Shown: positions 59,936-64,000 of the stretch, piece after piece | Layout of the letters: each line of letters starts with the position of its first letter | How positions within the stretch are numbered: position 1 is the first letter of the stretch | From: Cherax quadricarinatus | Taxonomy: Eukaryota; Arthropoda; Malacostraca; Decapoda; Parastacidae | Reading direction: 5' to 3' | Length of the DNA: 64,000 nucleotides | Assembly: GCF_038502225.1 (NCBI RefSeq) | Contig: NC_091382.1 | Coordinates: 12,385,878 to 12,449,877, forward strand | Made by a program: the position numbers and the translations under genes | Notes under the pieces: model-generated | The model's database searches: none | Told to the model about the DNA's origin: nothing | The model's input: the letters and a program-made list of their open reading frames with translations, nothing else

Positions 59936-60518
59936 TGACATCCTTGTCTATGTAAGATATGAGTAAGACACGGTGCTGTGGCTGACATCCTTGTCTATGT
60001 AAGATATGAGTAAGACATGGTGCTGTGGCTGACATCCTTGTCTATGTAAGATATGAGTAAGACACGGTGCTGTGGCTGACATCCTTCTCTATGTAAGATA
60101 TGAGTAAGACATGGTGCTGTGGCTGACATCCTTGTCTATGTAAGATATGAGTAAGACACGGTGCTGTGGCTGACATCCTTGTCTATGTAAGATATGAGTA
60201 AGACACGGTGCTGTGGCTGACATCCTTGTCTATGTAAGATATCAGTAAGACACGGTGCTGTGGCTGACATCCTTGTCTATGTAAGATATGAGTAAGACAC
60301 GGTGCTGTGGCTGACATCCTTGTCTATGTAAGATATGAGTAAGACATGGTGCTGTGGCTGACATCCTTGTCTATGTAAGATATGAGTAAGACATGGTGCT
60401 GTGGCTGACATCCTTGTCTATGTAAGATATGAGTAAGACACGGTGCTGTGGCTGACATCCTTGTCTATGTAAGATATGAGTAAGACACGGTGCTGTGGCT
60501 GACATCCTTGTCTATGTA
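59900..60518. repeat. 47-bp minisatellite derived from LINE-2 reverse transcriptase sequence
   Basis: About 13 copies of a unit with AAGACACGGTGCTGTGGCTG, ACATCCTTGTCTATGTAAGA and TATGAGT. The unit matches LINE-2 at 61450-61495 (AGACACGGTGCTGTGGCTGA, CATCCTTGTCTATGTCGGAT), i.e. the DIDKDVSHSTVSSF coding segment next to the catalytic motif. The array lies between the small LINE-2 fragment and a full LINE-2 3' end. Confidence 0.92.
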
Positions 60519-62330
60519 TGCGGCCCGGTCTGTGACCAGGCCTCCTGGTGGATCAGAGCCTGATCAACCAGGCTGTTGCTGCTGGCTGCACGCAAACCAA
60601 CGTACGAGCCACAGCCCGGCTGGTCAGGAACCGACTTTAGGTGCTTGTCCAGTGCCAGCTTGAAGACTGCCAGGGGTCTGTTGGTAATCCCCCTTATGTA
60701 TGCTGGGAGGCAGTTGAACAGTCTCGGGCCCCTGACACTTATTGCATGGTCTCTTAACGTGCTAGTGACACCCCTGCTTTTCATTGGGGGGATGGTGCAT
60801 CGTCTGCCAAGTCTTTTGCTTTCGTAGTGAGTGATTTTCGTGTGCAAGTTCGGTACTAGTCCCTCTAGGATTTTCCAGGTGTATATAATCATGTATCTCT
60901 TCCGCCTGCGTTCCAGGGAATACAGGTTCAGGAACCTCAAGCGCTCCCAGTAATTGAGGTGTTTTATCTCCGTTATGCGTGCCGTGAAGGTTCTCTGTAC
61001 ATTTTCTACGTCAGCAATTTCACCTGCCTTGAAAGGTGCTGTTAGTGTGCAGCAATATTCCAGCCTAGATAGAACAAGTGACCTGAAGAGTGTCATCATG
61101 GGCTTGGCCTCCCTAGTTTTGAAGGTTCTCATTATCCATCCTGTCATTTTTCTAGCAGATGCGATTGATACAATGTTATGGTCCTTGAAGGTGAGATCCT
61201 CCGACATGATCACTCCCAGGTCTTTGACGTTGGGGTTTCGCTCTATTTTGTGGCCAGAATTTGTTTTGTACTCTGATGAAGATTTAATTTCCTCGTGTTT
61301 ACCATATCTGAGTAATTGAAATTTCTCATCGTTGAACTTCATATTGTTTTCTGCAGCCCACTGAAAGATTCGGTTGATGTCCGCCTGGAGCCTTGCAGTG
61401 TCTGCAATGGAAGACACTGTCATGCAGATTCGGGTGTCATTTGCAAAGGAAGACACGGTGCTGTGGCTGACATCCTTGTCTATGTCGGATATGAGGATGA
61501 GGAACAAGATGGGAGCGAGTACTGTGCCTTGTGGAACAGAGCTTTTCACCGTAGTTGCCTCGGACTTTACTCTGTTGACTACTCTCTGTGTTCTGTTAGT
61601 GAGGAAATTATAGATCCATCGACCGACTTTTCCTGTTATTCCTTTAGCACGCATTTTGTGCACTATTACGCCATGGTCACACTTTTCGAAGGCTTTTGCA
61701 AAGTCTGTATATATTACATCTGTATTCTTTTTATCTTCTAGTGCATTTAGGACCTTGTCGTAGTGATCCAATAGTTGAGACAGACAGGAGCGACCTGTTC
61801 TAAACCCATGTTGCCCTGGGTTGTGTAACTGATGGGTTTCTAGATGGGTGGTGATCTTGCTTCTTAGGACTCTTTCAAAGATTTTTATGATATGGGATGT
61901 TAGTGCTATCGGTCTGTAGTTCTTTGCTGTTGCTTTACTGCCCCCTTTGTGGAGTGGGGCTATGTCTGTTGTTTTTTAGTAACTGTGGGACGAGCCCCGT
62001 GTCCATGCTCCCTCTCCATAGGATGGAAAAGGCTCGTGATAGGGGCTTCTTGCAGTTCTTGATGAACACGGAGTTCCATGAGTCTGGCCCTGGGGCAGAG
62101 TGCATGGGCATGTCATTTATCTCCTGTTCGAAGTCATTTGGCGTCAGGATAACATCGGATAGGCTTGTGTTAACCAAATTTTGTGGCTCTCTCATAAAAA
62201 ATTCATTTTGATCGTCGACTCTCAGTCTGGTTAGCGGCACTTGCTAAAAACTGAGTCATATTGGGACTTGAGTAGCTCACTCATTTCCTTGCTGTCATCT
62301 GTGTAGGACCCATCTTGTTTAAGTAGGGGG
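60512..62330 (-). pseudogene. LINE-2 reverse transcriptase, with catalytic Asp changed
   Basis: The RT begins in pieces: 62240-61935 (ILTPNDFEQEINDMPMHSAP), a frameshift near 61970, and then a region with HGFRTGRSCLSQLLDHYD (around 61771). The main frame, 61771-60512, has DFAKAFEKCDHG, VPQGTVLAPILF, then FANDTRIC, where the family has FADD: the first catalytic Asp is Asn (61439-61441). The C-terminal region has YWERLRFLNLYSLERRR and GPRLFNCLP. Because of the D-to-N change and the frameshift the copy should not be able to polymerise. Confidence 0.85.
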
Positions 62331-63619
62331 CCCAATACTGGACGTTGTTCTCGACTTTGATTTGGCATAGGAGAAGAAATACTTTGGGTTTCTTTCAATT
62401 TCATTTATGGCTTTTAGTTTTTCCCACGATTCCTGACTCCTATAAGATTCCTTTAGCTTGAGTTCGATGCTTGCTATTTCTCTGACCAGTGTCTCCCTAC
62501 GCATTTCAGATATATTGACCTCTTTTAGCCGCTCTGTTATTCTTTTCCGTCGCCTGTAAAGGGAGCACCTGTCTCTTTCTATTTTACATCTACTCCTCCT
62601 TTTTCTTAGAAGAATAAGCCTTGTGCATACATCGAGTGCCACCAAGTTAATCTGTTCTAGGCATAAGTTGGGGTCTGTGTTGCTTAGTATATCTTCCCAG
62701 CTTATATCGGTTAGGACTTGGTTTACTTGGTCCCACTTTATGTTTTTGTTATTGAAGTTGAATTTGGTGAATGCTCCCTCGTGACTAGTCTCATTATGTC
62801 GGTCTGAGGCGCCACGCATACATGTCTGAACCTCAATTATGTTGTGATCTGAGTAGTATATTGTTTTTGTAATGGTGACATTTCTTATCAGATCATCATT
62901 GTTAGTGAAGATGAGGTCTAGTGTATTCTCCAGTCTAGTAGGCTCTATTATTTGCTGGTTTAAATTGAATTTTGTGCAGAGATTTAAAAGCTCGTGTGAG
63001 TGTGAGTTTTCATCAGAGCTGCCTCCTGGTGTTATTACTGCAACAGTATTATTTGCTATATTCCTCCATTTTAGGTGCCTTAAGTTGAAATCCCCCAGGA
63101 GCAAGATGTGGGTGCAGGAGCTGGAAGATTTTCCAGACAGTGGTCAATTTTTAACAGCTGTTCCTGGAATTGCTGGGATGTTGCATCCGGAGGCTTGTAG
63201 ATTACCACAATGACTAGGTTTTGGTTCTCGACCTTTACTGCTAAAACTTCCACTACATCATTTGAGGCATTAAGCAGTTCTGTGCAAACAAGTGACTCTT
63301 CAATGTACAGGCCAACCATCCCCTTTTGCCTGTTCACTCTGTCACATCTGTATAGGTTGTAACCTGGGATCCATATTTCGTTGTCCAAGTGATCCTTTAT
63401 GTGGGTCTCAGTGAAAGCCGCGAACATTGCCTTTGCCTCTGCAAGCAGTCCACGGATGAAAGGTATTTTGTTGTTTGTTGCTGGCTTTAGACCCTGTATA
63501 TTTGCCAAGAAGAATGTTATCGGACTGGTGGTATTGTTGGTACTGGGGGGGGATTTTTTTTCCGGCATTAGTATCTGTATCTGTTGGTTTGGAGTGGAGG
63601 CCATCGACTGTGGTTCCAC
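62319..63619 (-). pseudogene. LINE-2 APE-type endonuclease, frameshifted
   Basis: 63619-63080 reads FFLANIQGLKP, FAAFTETHIKDH and VIYKPPD (the N-terminal half of an APE endonuclease). Then, in another frame, 63104-62319 reads LLGDFNLRHLKWRN, IIEPTRLENTLDL and YYSDHNIIEV, followed by an Arg/Lys-rich linker (RKRRSRCKIERDRC). The two frames overlap at 63080-63104, where one base change split a single ORF. Confidence 0.85.
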
Positions 63620-64000
63620 TCCAGGAATGACTGGATTTGGTGTACGATTTCTGCCATTTCCTGCCGGTTTTTTTCCTTCCTGGCACTAAAAAACCTCTCC
63701 CTCTTGAGTGGCTGTGGCTACCCAGGTTTTCCCATGGCCTGGATGTTTTGTATCTTTTTGTCCCCTTTAGATGGTATGCCTGGCAATTTAAGTTATAGCA
63801 CAGTCTTTCCTGTACTGAAGAGGTACACAGTTCAGGGTGAAAAAGCTTACAGGAAGGGAGTTTGCATTTTCCTGTTGTCATATGGGCATGGCATTTTCTA
63901 GGGTGGTCATAGTTGCACGTCCCGTCTGTTTTTCCAGATTTCCCATGTCTGCAGATACCAAGTGCATAGTATGTGCACAGGCTTGGTTTCCGTTTGCCTT
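63408..64000 (-). CDS. LINE-2 N-terminal zinc-finger region (partial, cut by window end)
   Basis: The frame is open from the window edge. On minus it reads LCTYYALGICRHGKSGK, CNYDHPRKC, GKCKLPSCKLFHPELC and RLCYNLNCQAYH, that is two or more C-x-C-x-C-x-H (CCCH) fingers, then a basic Ser/Arg linker, entering the endonuclease frame. CCCH fingers at the N-terminus of a LINE protein are typical of RNA-binding gag-like regions. The true start is beyond the window. Confidence 0.8.
   Translation of the reverse strand, partial: GKRKPSLCTYYALGICRHGKSGKTDGTCNYDHPRKCHAHMTTGKCKLPSCKLFHPELCTSSVQERLCYNLNCQAYHLKGTKRYKTSRPWENLGSHSHSRGRGFLVPGRKKTGRKWQKSYTKSSHSWSGTTVDGLHSKPTDTDTNAGKKIPPQYQQYHQSDNILLGKYTGSKASNKQQNTFHPWTACRGKGNVRGFH

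Larger units (their letters stand above)
60519..64000 (-). mobile_element. LINE-2, long copy running off the right edge
   Basis: Minus-strand LINE. From the window edge inward: CCCH zinc-finger region, APE-type endonuclease, reverse transcriptase and C-terminal domain, ending at the 3' UTR (GCGGCCCGGTCTGTGACCAG as read on plus at 60519). Fragments of the same family are at 7927-13257 (interrupted), 47808-48355, 52420-52472 and 59840-59935. Confidence 0.88.

Overview
The window is eukaryotic genomic DNA, most likely from a decapod crustacean. That identification is an inference. It rests on the mixture of repeats: Penelope-like elements whose ends carry GAAACG...AATAAA, CR1-type LINEs with a TTCTTATG 3' tail, tRNA-derived SINEs, Polinton/Maverick remains, and megabase-genome-style minisatellites every few kilobases. 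It is not bacterial: there are no operons, no ribosome binding sites and no densely packed genes. A 100-N assembly gap lies at 2591-2690.

Almost everything is mobile or tandemly repeated DNA. The one segment that looks like a conserved host gene is a minus-strand exon at 25246-25833 resembling the N-terminus of Egalitarian. It is followed directly by a tandem array that repeats its apparent exon/intron junction about 20 times.

Layout: 1-890, the 3' end of a LINE. 1087-1407, a solo LTR. 2.8-5.0 kb, a 41/34-bp minisatellite. 6.9-13.26 kb, a nested stack: an old LINE (here called LINE-2) is interrupted by a CR1 fragment, which holds a TTAA-flanked MITE and a Penelope-type insertion, and by a complete Penelope-like element (9626-12922), which itself contains two smaller insertions. 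13.26-17.6 kb, a broken full-length CR1 on the minus strand. 17.8-19.4 kb, a degenerate 19-bp satellite. 19.4-21.9 kb, a 31-bp satellite open in all six frames. 21.9-23.9 kb, a decayed I-clade-like LINE. 24.1-25.8 kb, the host exon and its array. 27.0-28.1 kb, a hAT transposase fragment.

From 29.7 to about 53.8 kb lie the scattered genes of a Polinton/Maverick (adintovirus-like) element: packaging ATPase, integrase, penton-like and VI-like minor capsid proteins, major capsid protein and adenovirus-type protease. All are interrupted by minisatellites (18, 25, 19 and 55 bp) or other insertions. The capsid block is present twice as an inverted repeat (39259-41099 and 47275-49440). The 6.2-kb spacer between the arms holds a 19-bp satellite with an apparently intact CR1 inside it (42613-46715). 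None of the Polinton genes looks functional.

From 53.8 kb on: a 44-bp satellite, an internally deleted CR1 carrying a solo LTR, a short proline-rich open frame of unknown origin, a 47-bp minisatellite amplified from a LINE-2 reverse-transcriptase segment, and a long minus-strand LINE-2 copy that runs off the window end.
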